From NCBI RefSeq assembly GCF_006539505.1, contig NZ_BJND01000020.1, forward strand, positions 181,599-245,598: a DNA stretch of 64,000 nt, given 5' to 3'. The DNA comes from Streptomyces spinoverrucosus (GTDB lineage Bacteria > Actinomycetota > Actinomycetes > Streptomycetales > Streptomycetaceae). Made by a program: the position numbers and the translations under genes. A model generated the notes under the pieces. That model saw only the letters and a program-made list of their open reading frames with translations, was not told the origin of the DNA and searched no databases. This document shows, one piece after another, positions 1-21,908 of this stretch (its first letter is position 1; every line of letters starts with the position of its first letter).

Positions 1-13844
<13,844 letters not shown>

Positions 13845-13902
13845 AGCAGCGTGCCTCCCCAGCGGGTCGGTCCCGGCCCTGGGCCGGGGGTCGGCGACAT
13901 AC

Positions 13903-13921
13903 TAAGGTAAGGGTTACCTAA
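13903..13921. promoter_or_regulatory. Iron box (DmdR/IdeR-type operator)
   Basis: The sequence TAAGGTAAGGGTTACCTAA is a near-palindrome that closely matches the actinobacterial iron box TTAGGTTAGGCTAACCTAA. It lies 58 bp upstream of the NRPS start and 95 bp upstream of the divergent permease start, so it can repress both promoters when iron is sufficient. Confidence 0.85.
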
Positions 13922-13986
13922 TTCACAGGGGGACCACATGGTTCACCAAGGGGTGGGATGCCGGGCCGTCTCGCCCTACGCTTGGT

Positions 13987-14005
13987 TAAGGTAAGCCTCA
14001 TCAAA
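13987..14005. promoter_or_regulatory. Second, weaker iron box before the permease operon
   Basis: TAAGGTAAGCCTCATCAAA matches about 14 of 19 positions of the iron-box consensus; its left half is good and its right half degenerate. It ends 10 bp before the GTG start of the first permease, so occupancy would block the start region of the transport operon. Confidence 0.6.
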
Positions 14006-14015
14006 GGAAGTTGAC

Positions 14016-15056
14016 GTGGGGACCTCAGCGGTCCGGGCGGCGAAAGGCCCCCGCGCAGTCATACTGCTCGCGCTCTCCGGTGCGGCGCTCCTCGCGCTGT
14101 GCGCCCTGTCCATGGCGTACGGCGCGCTCGCCGTACCCCTCGACCAGGTCTGGGACACGCTGCTCGGCGACGCGCCCAACTCCCGGGTCGAGAACGTGAT
14201 CTGGTCGGTACGGCTCCCCCGCACCGCCCTCGGCCTGGCGACCGGGGCCGCGCTGGGCCTGTCGGGGGCGCTGATGCAGGCCCTCACCCGCAATCCCCTG
14301 GCGGATCCGGGCATCCTGGGCGTGAGCGCGGGCGCGGCGTTCGCCGTCGTGCTGTCGGTGGGTGTCCTGGGCATCGGCTCGGTGTACGGCTACATCTGGT
14401 TCGCCTTCGCCGGTGCGCTGGCGGCCAGCGTGCTGGTGTACTTCCTGGGCGGGCTGGGACGGTCCGGATCGACGCCGGTCAAACTGGCCCTGGCCGGTGT
14501 CGCGGTGACGTCCCTGCTGTTCTCCCTGACCAGTGCGGTGGCGCTGACCGACCCCGACGCCCTCAACCGTTACCGCTTCTGGTCCGCGGGATCGCTCGCC
14601 AACCAGAACGACGAAGTCCTCCTGCGCGTCCTGCCGTTCCTCGCCGTCGGCGCGGTCCTCGCGCTGGCCTGCGCTCCCGCCCTCAACAGCCTCGCGCTCG
14701 GCGACGACGTCGCGAAGTCGCTGGGGCTGAAGCTGGGCACGGTGCGCGTCTGCGGGGTGGTGGCCGTCACACTGCTGACCGGCGGAGCGGTCGCCGTGAT
14801 CGGCCCGGTCGTCTTCGTGGGCCTGGTCGTGCCGCACATCGCGCGCGTCCTGGCGCAGTACGCCGGAATCGGTCCGGATCACCGCTGGCTACTCCCCCTG
14901 TCGGCGGTGCTCGCCCCTTGCCTGCTGCTGGCGGCAGACATCGCCGGGCGACTGATCGCCCGTCCGATCGAGATCCAGGCGGGCGTCCTGGTCGCCTTCA
15001 TCGGAGGCCCGTTCTTCATCGCACTGGTCCGCCGCCGGCGACTTGCGGAGCTGTGA
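14016..15056 (+). CDS. FecCD-family iron-siderophore ABC permease (first)
   Basis: Inner-membrane permease subunit of a ferric-siderophore importer, 346 aa, the usual length for FecCD/BtuC proteins. It has multiple hydrophobic segments and the family signatures LSGALMQALTRNPLADPG (near residue 80) and GPVVFVGLVVPHIAR (near residue 265), the latter being the loop that meets the ATPase. It starts at GTG 14016 after AAAGGAAG. A 60-bp repeat array separates it from its partner permease. It corresponds by family to the coelichelin permeases cchC/cchD. The two iron boxes upstream imply derepression under iron starvation. Confidence 0.92.
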   Translation: MGTSAVRAAKGPRAVILLALSGAALLALCALSMAYGALAVPLDQVWDTLLGDAPNSRVENVIWSVRLPRTALGLATGAALGLSGALMQALTRNPLADPGILGVSAGAAFAVVLSVGVLGIGSVYGYIWFAFAGALAASVLVYFLGGLGRSGSTPVKLALAGVAVTSLLFSLTSAVALTDPDALNRYRFWSAGSLANQNDEVLLRVLPFLAVGAVLALACAPALNSLALGDDVAKSLGLKLGTVRVCGVVAVTLLTGGAVAVIGPVVFVGLVVPHIARVLAQYAGIGPDHRWLLPLSAVLAPCLLLAADIAGRLIARPIEIQAGVLVAFIGGPFFIALVRRRRLAEL

Positions 15057-15099
15057 GCCATGACGTACCGACGCAGGGGGTGTGGGCCCTGCAGCACCG

Positions 15100-15540
15100 G
15101 CGCACGAAGCGGCGAGCCCGCGAGGAGCCGACACCCGGAGGGGCGGGCCGTGACGTACCGACGCACGGGCGGTGGGCCCGGGACGAGCCGACACCCGAAG
15201 GAACGGGCCATGACCTACCACCACACGGGCCTGCGGACCCGCCACGAGCCGACCCCGCAGCCATGGGCCGTCCCCCACCGACCCACAGCCTGCGGACTCG
15301 CGACGAGCCGAAGCCCGGAGGGACGGGCTATGACCCACCGACACCCGGATTGCGGGCCCCGGACGAACCGACACCCGCAGCCATCGGCCATCCCCCACCG
15401 ACACACAGGCTGCGGACCCGCCACGAGCCGACACCCGGAGGGACCGACCGTCACGTACCGACACGCGGCCTGCGGCCCCGCCACGAGCCGACACCCGAAC
15501 CCATGGCCCCATGAGGAACCGACCCGCGGACCTGTGCGCC
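15100..15540. repeat. Array of about seven 60-bp tandem repeats between two permease genes
   Basis: Successive 60-bp blocks beginning near 15121, 15181, 15241, 15301, 15361, 15421 and 15481 align over their whole length around GAGCCGACACCCG and ACCGACACACGG. Blocks at 15241 and 15361 share a CAGCCAT variant, while the neighbouring blocks carry GGAGGGAC, giving a partly alternating 120-bp pattern. Several units contain GGAG, nine bases, then ATG or GTG, the same spacing as the junction at the end of the first permease gene. Because 60 is a multiple of three, an ORF of 171 codons (15060-15575) stays open. It would start just after the first permease stop and its TGA would overlap the second permease ATG. 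Its many CGA codons, rare in Streptomyces, make coding doubtful. Confidence 0.9.
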
Positions 15541-15571
15541 ATGTCGAACCGACGCACGGAGCGGTGACCTC

Positions 15572-16681
15572 ATGACGACCGAACTCGTGCCCGGAACGGG
15601 CCCGACAGATGCGGCGGACCGGATTGCCGTCCCCCGCTCCGCGCGCCGCGTTCCCTTCCGGCTCGCCGTGCCGCCCGTCTCCGGGGTGCTGCGGCCCCGG
15701 CTGGTGGCCGTGTGCCTGGTCCTGGCCGCCGCCGCGTTTCTCGCGTTCTGCCTGGAGACCGCCATCGGGGACATCAGCCTCCCGCTCACCGATGTGATGC
15801 GGGCCCTGTTCGGCGCGGGCGACCCCGGTACCCAGCTGATCGTCCATGAACTGCGCCTGCCGCGGGCCCTGGCGGGGCTGCTCGTCGGCATCGCGTTCGG
15901 CGTCTCGGGCGCCCTGCTCCAGACCATGACGCTCAACCCGCTCGCCAGCCCCGACATGATGGGCATCACCCAGGGCGCCGGAACAGCGGTGGTCGCCGGG
16001 ATCGTCCTCGGCTGGGATACCGGCGCAAGCACCCAGGCCCTGGGTGTGCTCGGCGCGCTGACGGCCGCGTTGCTGGTGTACGTCCTGGCGTGGAAACGCG
16101 GTACCACCGGCTACCGGATCGTCCTCGTCGGCGTCGGCATCGCCTGGATCTGCACCAGCGCCACCGACTACCTCATGGCCCACGGCCGCCAGTTCCAGGC
16201 GCAGGCCGCGCTTGGCTGGCTGGTCGGCAACCTCAACGGCCGCACCTGGCAGCAGATCGGCCCGCTGGCCCTGACCATGGCCGTCCTGTTGCCCGCGGCG
16301 CTGCTGCTGGGGCGGCTGATGCGAACCCTGCAACTCGGCGACGACGTCGCCCGGGGTCTGGGCACACGCGTACAGGCCGTCCGCGTGGCCGTGCTGCTCA
16401 TCGCCGTCGGGCTCGTGGCCTTCGGCACGGCGACCGCCGGGCCGGTCGCGTTCGTGGCGCTCGCCGCACCCCAGGTCGCCCAGCGCCTGGCCGGCACCGC
16501 CGTCCCGCCGCCCGTGGCCGCCGGTCTGACCGGTGCCGTGATGGTGCTCGTGTCCGATCTGATCGCCCGGAAGCTGATCCCGGACACGGAGCTTCCGGTG
16601 GGAATCGTCACGGGCGTGCTGGGCGCACCCGTACTGCTGTGGCTGCTCGTCCGCGCCAACCGCGCCGGTTCAGGAGGCTGA
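15572..16681 (+). CDS. FecCD-family iron-siderophore ABC permease (second)
   Basis: Second membrane subunit of the ferric-siderophore importer, 369 aa. The family motifs GVSGALLQTMTLNPLASPD (near residue 110) and AGPVAFVALAAPQVAQRL (near residue 290) are clear. An N-terminal extension of about 40 residues precedes the first membrane span. The ATG at 15572 overlaps the TGA of the repeat-array reading frame as ATGA, hinting at translational coupling or at insertion of the array into a once-tight junction. The ATPase follows four bases after the stop, and its Shine-Dalgarno lies inside the last codons of this gene. Confidence 0.92.
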   Translation: MTTELVPGTGPTDAADRIAVPRSARRVPFRLAVPPVSGVLRPRLVAVCLVLAAAAFLAFCLETAIGDISLPLTDVMRALFGAGDPGTQLIVHELRLPRALAGLLVGIAFGVSGALLQTMTLNPLASPDMMGITQGAGTAVVAGIVLGWDTGASTQALGVLGALTAALLVYVLAWKRGTTGYRIVLVGVGIAWICTSATDYLMAHGRQFQAQAALGWLVGNLNGRTWQQIGPLALTMAVLLPAALLLGRLMRTLQLGDDVARGLGTRVQAVRVAVLLIAVGLVAFGTATAGPVAFVALAAPQVAQRLAGTAVPPPVAAGLTGAVMVLVSDLIARKLIPDTELPVGIVTGVLGAPVLLWLLVRANRAGSGG

Positions 16682-16685
16682 CAAC

Positions 16686-17558
16686 TTGTCATCGAAGCAC
16701 GAGATGTACGAAGGCTCCGCGGGCGGCCCCGACCTGCGCGCCGAGGCACTGCGCCTGGCGTACGACGACAGGGTCGTCGTCGAGGACCTCGACGTGGTGA
16801 TCCCCTCCGGCCGGATCACGGCGATCGTCGGCGCGAACGCGTGCGGCAAGTCCACGCTGCTGCGGGCGCTGGCCCGGCTGCTCACGCCCAAGTCCGGTGC
16901 CGTGTATCTCGACGGGCGCTCGGTGCACTCGATCCCCACCCGCGCCCTCGCGCAACGGCTCGGCATCCTGCCGCAGACGCCCGTCGCTCCCGAGGGACTG
17001 ACGGTCATCGACCTGGTGGGGCGCGGTCGTTCACCGCACCAGACGTGGTGGCGGCAGTGGTCCGCCGACGACGAGCAGGCCGTGCACGAGGCGCTGCGGG
17101 CCACGGCGATGACCGACCTCGCGCACCGGACCGTCGACGAGCTCTCCGGAGGGCAGCGACAGCGGGCGTGGATCGCCATGGCGGTCGCGCAGGGCACCCC
17201 GGTGATGCTGCTGGACGAGCCGACGACGTATCTGGACCTCGCGCACCAGATCGACGTCCTCGACCTGATCACCGACCTGAACCGGCATCAGGGCCGCACG
17301 GTCGTGATGGTGCTGCACGACCTCAACCAGGCCTGCCGGTACGCCGATCACGTCGTCGCCATGAAGGCGGGCCGCGTCGTGGGCGAGGGTGCTCCCGCCG
17401 AGGTCGTCACCGCGGCGATGGTGGAGGAGGTCTTCGGGCTGCGATGCGTGGTCGGCGACGACCCGGTCAGCCGGACGCCGATGGTGATCCCGATGGGCCG
17501 TCACCACGAGGGCACCGACGAGTCGGCCGCCGTCGCCGTCCCGGGCACGACCGGCTGA
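16686..17558 (+). CDS. FecE-family iron-siderophore ABC transporter ATPase
   Basis: Cytoplasmic ATPase powering the FecCD permease pair, 290 aa. It has Walker A GANACGKST (near residue 47), signature LSGGQRQR (near residue 154), Walker B VMLLDEPT (near residue 174) and a VLHDLNQA switch histidine. The start is TTG at 16686, with GGAGG eight bases upstream inside the preceding gene. It is the last gene of the transport operon: a perfect hairpin follows the stop and the next gene converges. No FhuD/FecB-type binding protein accompanies the three genes here, although coelichelin loci have one (cchF); it may lie beyond the left edge. Confidence 0.93.
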   Translation: MSSKHEMYEGSAGGPDLRAEALRLAYDDRVVVEDLDVVIPSGRITAIVGANACGKSTLLRALARLLTPKSGAVYLDGRSVHSIPTRALAQRLGILPQTPVAPEGLTVIDLVGRGRSPHQTWWRQWSADDEQAVHEALRATAMTDLAHRTVDELSGGQRQRAWIAMAVAQGTPVMLLDEPTTYLDLAHQIDVLDLITDLNRHQGRTVVMVLHDLNQACRYADHVVAMKAGRVVGEGAPAEVVTAAMVEEVFGLRCVVGDDPVSRTPMVIPMGRHHEGTDESAAVAVPGTTG

Positions 17559-17574
17559 GGCCGGGGAGCGGGCG

Positions 17575-17599
17575 GCGGACCGGCGAGTCACCGGTCCGC
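17575..17599. terminator. Bidirectional hairpin terminator between convergent genes
   Basis: Arms GCGGACCGG and CCGGTCCGC form a perfect 9-bp stem with a 7-base loop in the short gap between the ATPase stop and the convergent formyltransferase stop. There is no T-run, as is usual in Streptomyces. Confidence 0.6.
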
Positions 17600-17644
17600 T
17601 CCGTGCAAGCTCCATCACGGACGGGGCCGTCACGCACCCTTGTT

Positions 17645-18592
17645 CTACGGACGGTCCGTCAGATAGCCACCCATGGTGCGGAAGTAGTCGGTGGCGGCGT
17701 ACTCGGTGCCGTCCTCGGTCCGCACTCGCCTGACCACCAGACCGGGCAGGCGCCCGGTCCGCGCATCGGCCCCGGCGACGACGACCACCCCGTCGCCCTC
17801 GCGGATGAAGATCCGCCCCGGTGTGCCCCCGTAGCGGCCCTCGGAGACGGCGGCCGAGAGGATCCGGATGCGTTCGCCGCGGTGATGGGTGAAGGCGTTC
17901 GGATACGGGTCCGACTGGGCCCGTACGAACCGCTCCAGGTCCTCGGCGGGCCAGGTCCAGTCGATCCGGCTGTCCTGCGGGGACCGCTTGTGGAAGAAGC
18001 TGGAGCGGGAGCGGTCCTGCGGCGTCCACACCGCCTTGCCGGATGCGATGAGGTCCAGGGCGTCGGTGACGATCGGGCCGATGAGGTCGACCGTGCGGTG
18101 GAACAGGTCCGTCGCCGTGTCGGTGGGCCCGACCGGCACCGCGCGCTGGAGCAGGATGTCGCCCATGTCGAGCTCGGCGTCCATGCGATGGGCGGTGACC
18201 CCGACCTGCTTCTCGCCGTTGATGAGAGCCCAGATCAGCGGCGAGAAGCCGGCGTAGGCGGGCAGCAGCGAGTCGTGGATGTTGAGCGTGCCGTGCGGCG
18301 GCAGGTCGAAGATCTCCGGCGGCAGCCAGGTGCGCCAGTTGTTCGCCACGATGATGTCCGGCTCGGCCTCCTTGAGCGCGCGCAGGAGTTCGTCGTCGCC
18401 CGGACGGTTGCGCAACAGCACCGGCACATCGTGCTGTTCGGCGAGGTCGGCGACCGAGTCGCTCCAGATCCTCTCGTACGCGTGGTCGCTCTTGGGGTGG
18501 GTGACGACCAGGACCACCTCGTGCCGGGAGTCGAGCAGAGCCCCCAACGTCCGGTGTCCCCACGTCTGATAGCCGAACATGACGACCCGCAT
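17645..18592 (-). CDS. cchA: Formyltransferase for N5-hydroxyornithine (CchA-like)
   Basis: A 315-aa protein of the methionyl-tRNA/10-formyl-THF formyltransferase fold. The formyl-THF site shows as NIHDSLLPAYAGFSPLIWAL (near residues 108-127) with the downstream Asp of the GVTAHRMDAELDMGDI segment, which covers the Asn-His-Asp type catalytic residues. A C-terminal domain follows, as in CchA of coelichelin. Expected role: formylation of the hydroxyamino group of N5-hydroxyornithine to make one hydroxamate building block. The start is ATG 18592, with GGAGG five bases upstream. It shares an iron-box promoter with the divergent ornithine hydroxylase, supporting siderophore assembly rather than translation initiation. 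Confidence 0.9.
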   Translation of the reverse strand: MRVVMFGYQTWGHRTLGALLDSRHEVVLVVTHPKSDHAYERIWSDSVADLAEQHDVPVLLRNRPGDDELLRALKEAEPDIIVANNWRTWLPPEIFDLPPHGTLNIHDSLLPAYAGFSPLIWALINGEKQVGVTAHRMDAELDMGDILLQRAVPVGPTDTATDLFHRTVDLIGPIVTDALDLIASGKAVWTPQDRSRSSFFHKRSPQDSRIDWTWPAEDLERFVRAQSDPYPNAFTHHRGERIRILSAAVSEGRYGGTPGRIFIREGDGVVVVAGADARTGRLPGLVVRRVRTEDGTEYAATDYFRTMGGYLTDRP

Positions 18593-18612
18593 ATGAGCCT
18601 CCTCAGGCATTG

Positions 18613-18631
18613 CTAGGTAAGGCTTACCTTA
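18613..18631. promoter_or_regulatory. Iron box between formyltransferase and ornithine hydroxylase
   Basis: CTAGGTAAGGCTTACCTTA is a strong near-palindromic match to the iron-box consensus. It sits 20 bp from the formyltransferase start and 81 bp from the chosen hydroxylase start, so one repressor dimer pair could control both tailoring genes. Confidence 0.87.
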
Positions 18632-18712
18632 TCTAGCATGAGCCTGCTTGGGGGAGGCTGTGTTCCAACTTTCGGAACACTGTGTCCCCCCTTCATGGGA
18701 GGCGATGAAGCG

Positions 18713-20050
18713 GTGACGACACTGCAGAGCGGGCCGGATTCCATCCACGACCTTCTGGGCATCGGCTTCGGACCGTCCAATCTCGCGCTCGCGATCGCGC
18801 TCCACGAGCGCGGCGCGACATCACGCGAAGACGGCGGATTCCGGGCCCTTTTCCTCGAAAAACAACCTCGGTTCGGCTGGCATCGCGGCATGCTCATCGA
18901 CGACGCCACCATGCAGGTGTCGTTCCTCAAGGACCTGGTGACCATGCGCGACCCCACCAGTGACTTCAGCTTCCTGTGCTACCTGCGCGAACGCGGCCGA
19001 CTGGTCGACTTCCTCAACCAGAAGACACTGTTCCCGCTGCGCATCGAGTTCCACGACTACTTCGAGTGGGCGGCCGGCCGGGTCGCGCCGCTCGTGGAGT
19101 ACTCCGCCGAGGTCGTCTCCGTACGACCCGTCACCGAGGACGGCGAGGTGAGGTACTTCGACGTCGCCAGCCGCGATCCGGCCACCCCGGAGCGGCTGAC
19201 GGTCCGCCGGGCGCGCAGCATCTGCGTCGCCACCGGCCTGGAGCCGCACCTCCCGCCCGGTGCCGTCCGGTCCGAACGGGTATGGCACAACAGCGAATTG
19301 CTTCCCCGCGTCGACGAACGCGTGCGCTCCGGAGCCCCCGTACGCCGCGCCGTCGTGCTCGGCGCCGGTCAGAGCGCCGCCGAGGCCGTCGACTACCTGC
19401 ACCGCACCTTCCCCGACGCCGAGATCTGCTCGGTGTTCGCCAAGTACGGCTACACGCCCGCCGACGACAGCCCGTTCGCCAACCGGATCTTCGATCCCGA
19501 GGCCGTCGACCTGTACTACGGCGCGCCCCGGGAGGTGAAACAGTCGCTGTTCGACTACCACCGCAGCACCAACTACTCGGTGGTGGACATGGAGTTGATC
19601 GAGGCTCTGTCCCGGACGATGTACCAGGAGAAGGTCCAGGGCAGGCAGCGGCTGCGGATGATGAACGTCTCCCGCATCCGCGAGGTCGAGGACGGCGCGG
19701 ACGACGTGCGGGTGACGGTGGAGTTCCTGCCGACCGGCGAACGCGAGGTCATCGCCTCGGATCTGCTGGTCTACGCGACCGGTTACCAGCCCCAGGGCAT
19801 CGGCGACCACCTGGGCGAGCTCGCCAAGCTCTGTCTGCGCGACGAGGAGGACACCCTCAGGGTCGGCCGCGACCACCGCGTGGAGACCGCCCCGAACGTC
19901 ACCGCCGACATCTACCTCCAGGGCGGCACCGAACACACCCACGGCCTCACCTCCACCCTGCTGTCCACCACCGCCGTACGGGCCGGGGAGATCCTCGACT
20001 CCCTCCTGGCCCGGCGCACCGCCGACACCGCGAGGACGGACAGGCTCTAG
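18713..20050 (+). CDS. cchB: L-ornithine N5-monooxygenase (CchB-like)
   Basis: FAD- and NADPH-dependent N-hydroxylating monooxygenase of the SidA/PvdA/IucD family, about 445 aa, making N5-hydroxyornithine for the NRPS. Visible motifs: FAD site LGIGFGPSNLALAIAL near the N-terminus, the substrate region MQVSFLKDLVTMRDPTSDFS, NADPH site VVLGAGQSAAEAVDYL mid-protein, and the C-terminal DLLVYATGY signature. I chose GTG 18713, ten bases after GGGAGG; an in-frame ATG at 18695 is the alternative. The next permease gene begins ten bases after the stop, so the two are probably cotranscribed from the iron-box promoter. Confidence 0.93.
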   Translation: MTTLQSGPDSIHDLLGIGFGPSNLALAIALHERGATSREDGGFRALFLEKQPRFGWHRGMLIDDATMQVSFLKDLVTMRDPTSDFSFLCYLRERGRLVDFLNQKTLFPLRIEFHDYFEWAAGRVAPLVEYSAEVVSVRPVTEDGEVRYFDVASRDPATPERLTVRRARSICVATGLEPHLPPGAVRSERVWHNSELLPRVDERVRSGAPVRRAVVLGAGQSAAEAVDYLHRTFPDAEICSVFAKYGYTPADDSPFANRIFDPEAVDLYYGAPREVKQSLFDYHRSTNYSVVDMELIEALSRTMYQEKVQGRQRLRMMNVSRIREVEDGADDVRVTVEFLPTGEREVIASDLLVYATGYQPQGIGDHLGELAKLCLRDEEDTLRVGRDHRVETAPNVTADIYLQGGTEHTHGLTSTLLSTTAVRAGEILDSLLARRTADTARTDRL

Positions 20051-20059
20051 GGGCGACGC

Positions 20060-20848
20060 GTGCGTCACCTCGCTGCGGAGACCCTGCTGCCGGTCGGTAC
20101 GGCGCTCGCCGTGGCCCTCGTCGTCCTGGTGGTCGTGGCCACCGCGGTGGTCGCGGTGTTCCGCCTGTCCCCGGACGAGTCCTACGGGCGGGCCCGCGAG
20201 GTCGTGGTGACCGGTGTACGGGCGACCGTGCAACTGGCCGCGGTGTCCCTGGTGGTCGGCTGGGCCGTCCGCCACACCGCGGCCCTGCTCGGCTTCCTGC
20301 TCCTGATGTTCGCCGTCGCCACCCGTACGGCCGGACGGCGCATCACGCCGAACGGCACCTGGTGGTGGGCGGCCCTGCCCATCGCGGCCCCCGTGCTGCC
20401 CGTCCTGGCGGGGCTGGTGCTCGCCGGGCTGCTCCCCCTCCCCGGTATCGCCGTCGTCCCGGTGAGCGGCATCCTCATCGGCGGCGCGCTCACCGCGACG
20501 GTGCTCGCGGGCCGCCGCGCGCTGGACGAACTCGCCCTGCGGTACGGGGAGGTCGAGGCCGCCCTGGCGCTGGGGCTCCTGGAGCGCGACGCCCACCTCC
20601 TGGTGGTCCGGCCCGCCGCGTCGGACGCCCTGCTGCCCGCCCTCGACCAGACCCGTACTGTCGGCCTGGTGACCCTGCCGGGCGCGTTCGTCGGCATGCT
20701 CCTGGCGGGCGCCTCCCCCGTGCTCGCCGGGGCCGTCCAGCTCTTCGTACTCATCGCACTGCTGGCCGTCGAGGCGCTCGCCGTGGCCCTGACGGTCGAA
20801 CTCGTCGCCCGCCGCAGGCTGCATCGCGGGACTGCTGAGCGCCGGTGA
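20060..20848 (+). CDS. UPF0014/FetB-family membrane permease
   Basis: A 262-aa membrane protein with about seven hydrophobic segments. The segment TRTVGLVTLPGAFVGMLLAG (residues about 195-214) is the hallmark of the FetB/YbbM (UPF0014) permeases. In E. coli, FetB works with the ATPase FetA in iron export or metal homeostasis; no FetA partner is seen here. It starts at GTG 20060, ten bases after the ornithine hydroxylase stop, which makes it part of an iron-controlled operon. Its role in siderophore export or iron balance is inference from context. The family call is firmer than the function. Confidence 0.75.
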   Translation: MRHLAAETLLPVGTALAVALVVLVVVATAVVAVFRLSPDESYGRAREVVVTGVRATVQLAAVSLVVGWAVRHTAALLGFLLLMFAVATRTAGRRITPNGTWWWAALPIAAPVLPVLAGLVLAGLLPLPGIAVVPVSGILIGGALTATVLAGRRALDELALRYGEVEAALALGLLERDAHLLVVRPAASDALLPALDQTRTVGLVTLPGAFVGMLLAGASPVLAGAVQLFVLIALLAVEALAVALTVELVARRRLHRGTAERR

Positions 20849-21026
20849 GGCGTCGGACCGACCGGGAACAGGATTCCGAAATCTCGTTGCGGCACGTGTG
20901 GCGAAGCAGCTATGTTCCCCCGGCCGTTCGCTGCCGTCCGGACCGCTCGTTCAGAGAGGTGCGCAGGAGTGCCGGGCGGTCAGCCCCACGCGCCGCCCTT
21001 TGCGACCACCTCACGACGGAGACACC

Positions 21027-21908
21027 TTGTCGATTCGCATCACGCCGCTGACGGACCCCAACCGTGGCCCGTTCAGCCACCGCCTGGCCTGGCTGGCGTC
21101 CGACGCCGACGGAATACCGGTCGGCTCGGCGTTCCTGCGCCTGTCCAGCGACGCCGGTCAGGAGCACCGGGCCGAGCTGGAGCTGACTGTTCATCCGGCC
21201 GAGCGGCGCAACCGCGTCGGCTCGCGGCTGCTCGATGCGGCCGTGGCCGCCGCCCGCGAGGAGGGCAGGCGTGGCGTCGCCGCCCACGCCGAGGCCGGTT
21301 CGGCCGGGGACCGGTTCCTGGCGGCGCGCGGCTTTCGCAAGGTCCTCGCACTGACCTACGCGCGACTCACGTTGGCCGGTGCGGACATCGCTGCCCTCAC
21401 TGAAATCGTCGAACAGCCGCACCCCGGCTACCGGCTGGAGTCATGGCAGGGCGTCGTCCCCGACCACCTCGCCGAGACCTTCACCTCCGCACGCCGGGCC
21501 ATGGATGACATGCCCATGGACGAGGCCGACCACGTGCCGCCGACCTGGGACGTCGACCGGGTCCGGGCCGTCGCGCGGGTCGTCGAAGAACGCGGGGACC
21601 TGCTCCACACCGTCGTCGCCGTCGACACGTCGGACAACTCGATCGCCGGCTTCACCGAACTGGTCGTTCCCGGCGGCGGAAAGGGCGATGGTCAGCACTA
21701 CGGCACCGGCGTGCTGCCCGAGCACCGCGGGCACGGCCTCGGCCGGTGGATGAAGGCGGAGTCGATCCGGCACGCCCACGACCAGCACCCCGACCTCGAC
21801 GGCCTGATCACCGACACCGCCGACAGCAACTCACCCATGCGGCACATCAACGACAGCCTCGGCTATGTGCCGACGCATCAGGTGAACGGCTACCAACTCG
21901 ACCTGTGA
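21027..21908 (+). CDS. Tandem GNAT-family N-acetyltransferase
   Basis: A 293-aa cytoplasmic protein with two GNAT-like halves. The first has LELTVHPAERRNRVGSRLLD (near residue 55), a typical acetyl-CoA motif A; the second has GTGVLPEHRGHGLGRWMKAE (near residue 230), the clearest acetyl-CoA loop. It resembles other Streptomyces double-GNAT proteins of unknown substrate. I chose TTG 21027 because a GGAG precedes it and the protein then begins at the first conserved strand; longer in-frame starts exist upstream. Its last 19 bases overlap tail-to-tail with the convergent permease gene. A role in siderophore chemistry is possible only by proximity. Confidence 0.8.
   Translation: MSIRITPLTDPNRGPFSHRLAWLASDADGIPVGSAFLRLSSDAGQEHRAELELTVHPAERRNRVGSRLLDAAVAAAREEGRRGVAAHAEAGSAGDRFLAARGFRKVLALTYARLTLAGADIAALTEIVEQPHPGYRLESWQGVVPDHLAETFTSARRAMDDMPMDEADHVPPTWDVDRVRAVARVVEERGDLLHTVVAVDTSDNSIAGFTELVVPGGGKGDGQHYGTGVLPEHRGHGLGRWMKAESIRHAHDQHPDLDGLITDTADSNSPMRHINDSLGYVPTHQVNGYQLDL

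Noticed and set aside
14025..14882. Antisense frame opposite the first FecCD permease
   Set aside because: No hydrophobic pattern or family motif; the plus-strand permease is unambiguous.
15100..15540. CRISPR array
   Set aside because: Units are contiguous and similar over all 60 bases, with no unique spacers and no cas genes nearby.
15215..16333. Minus-strand frame running through the 60-bp repeats into the second permease
   Set aside because: It stays open because of the repeat period and GC bias; it covers a clear permease gene on the other strand and has no start signal.
18821..20824. Long antisense frame opposite the ornithine hydroxylase and the FetB-like permease
   Set aside because: Asp/Gly/Arg/His-rich shadow crossing two well-supported genes.
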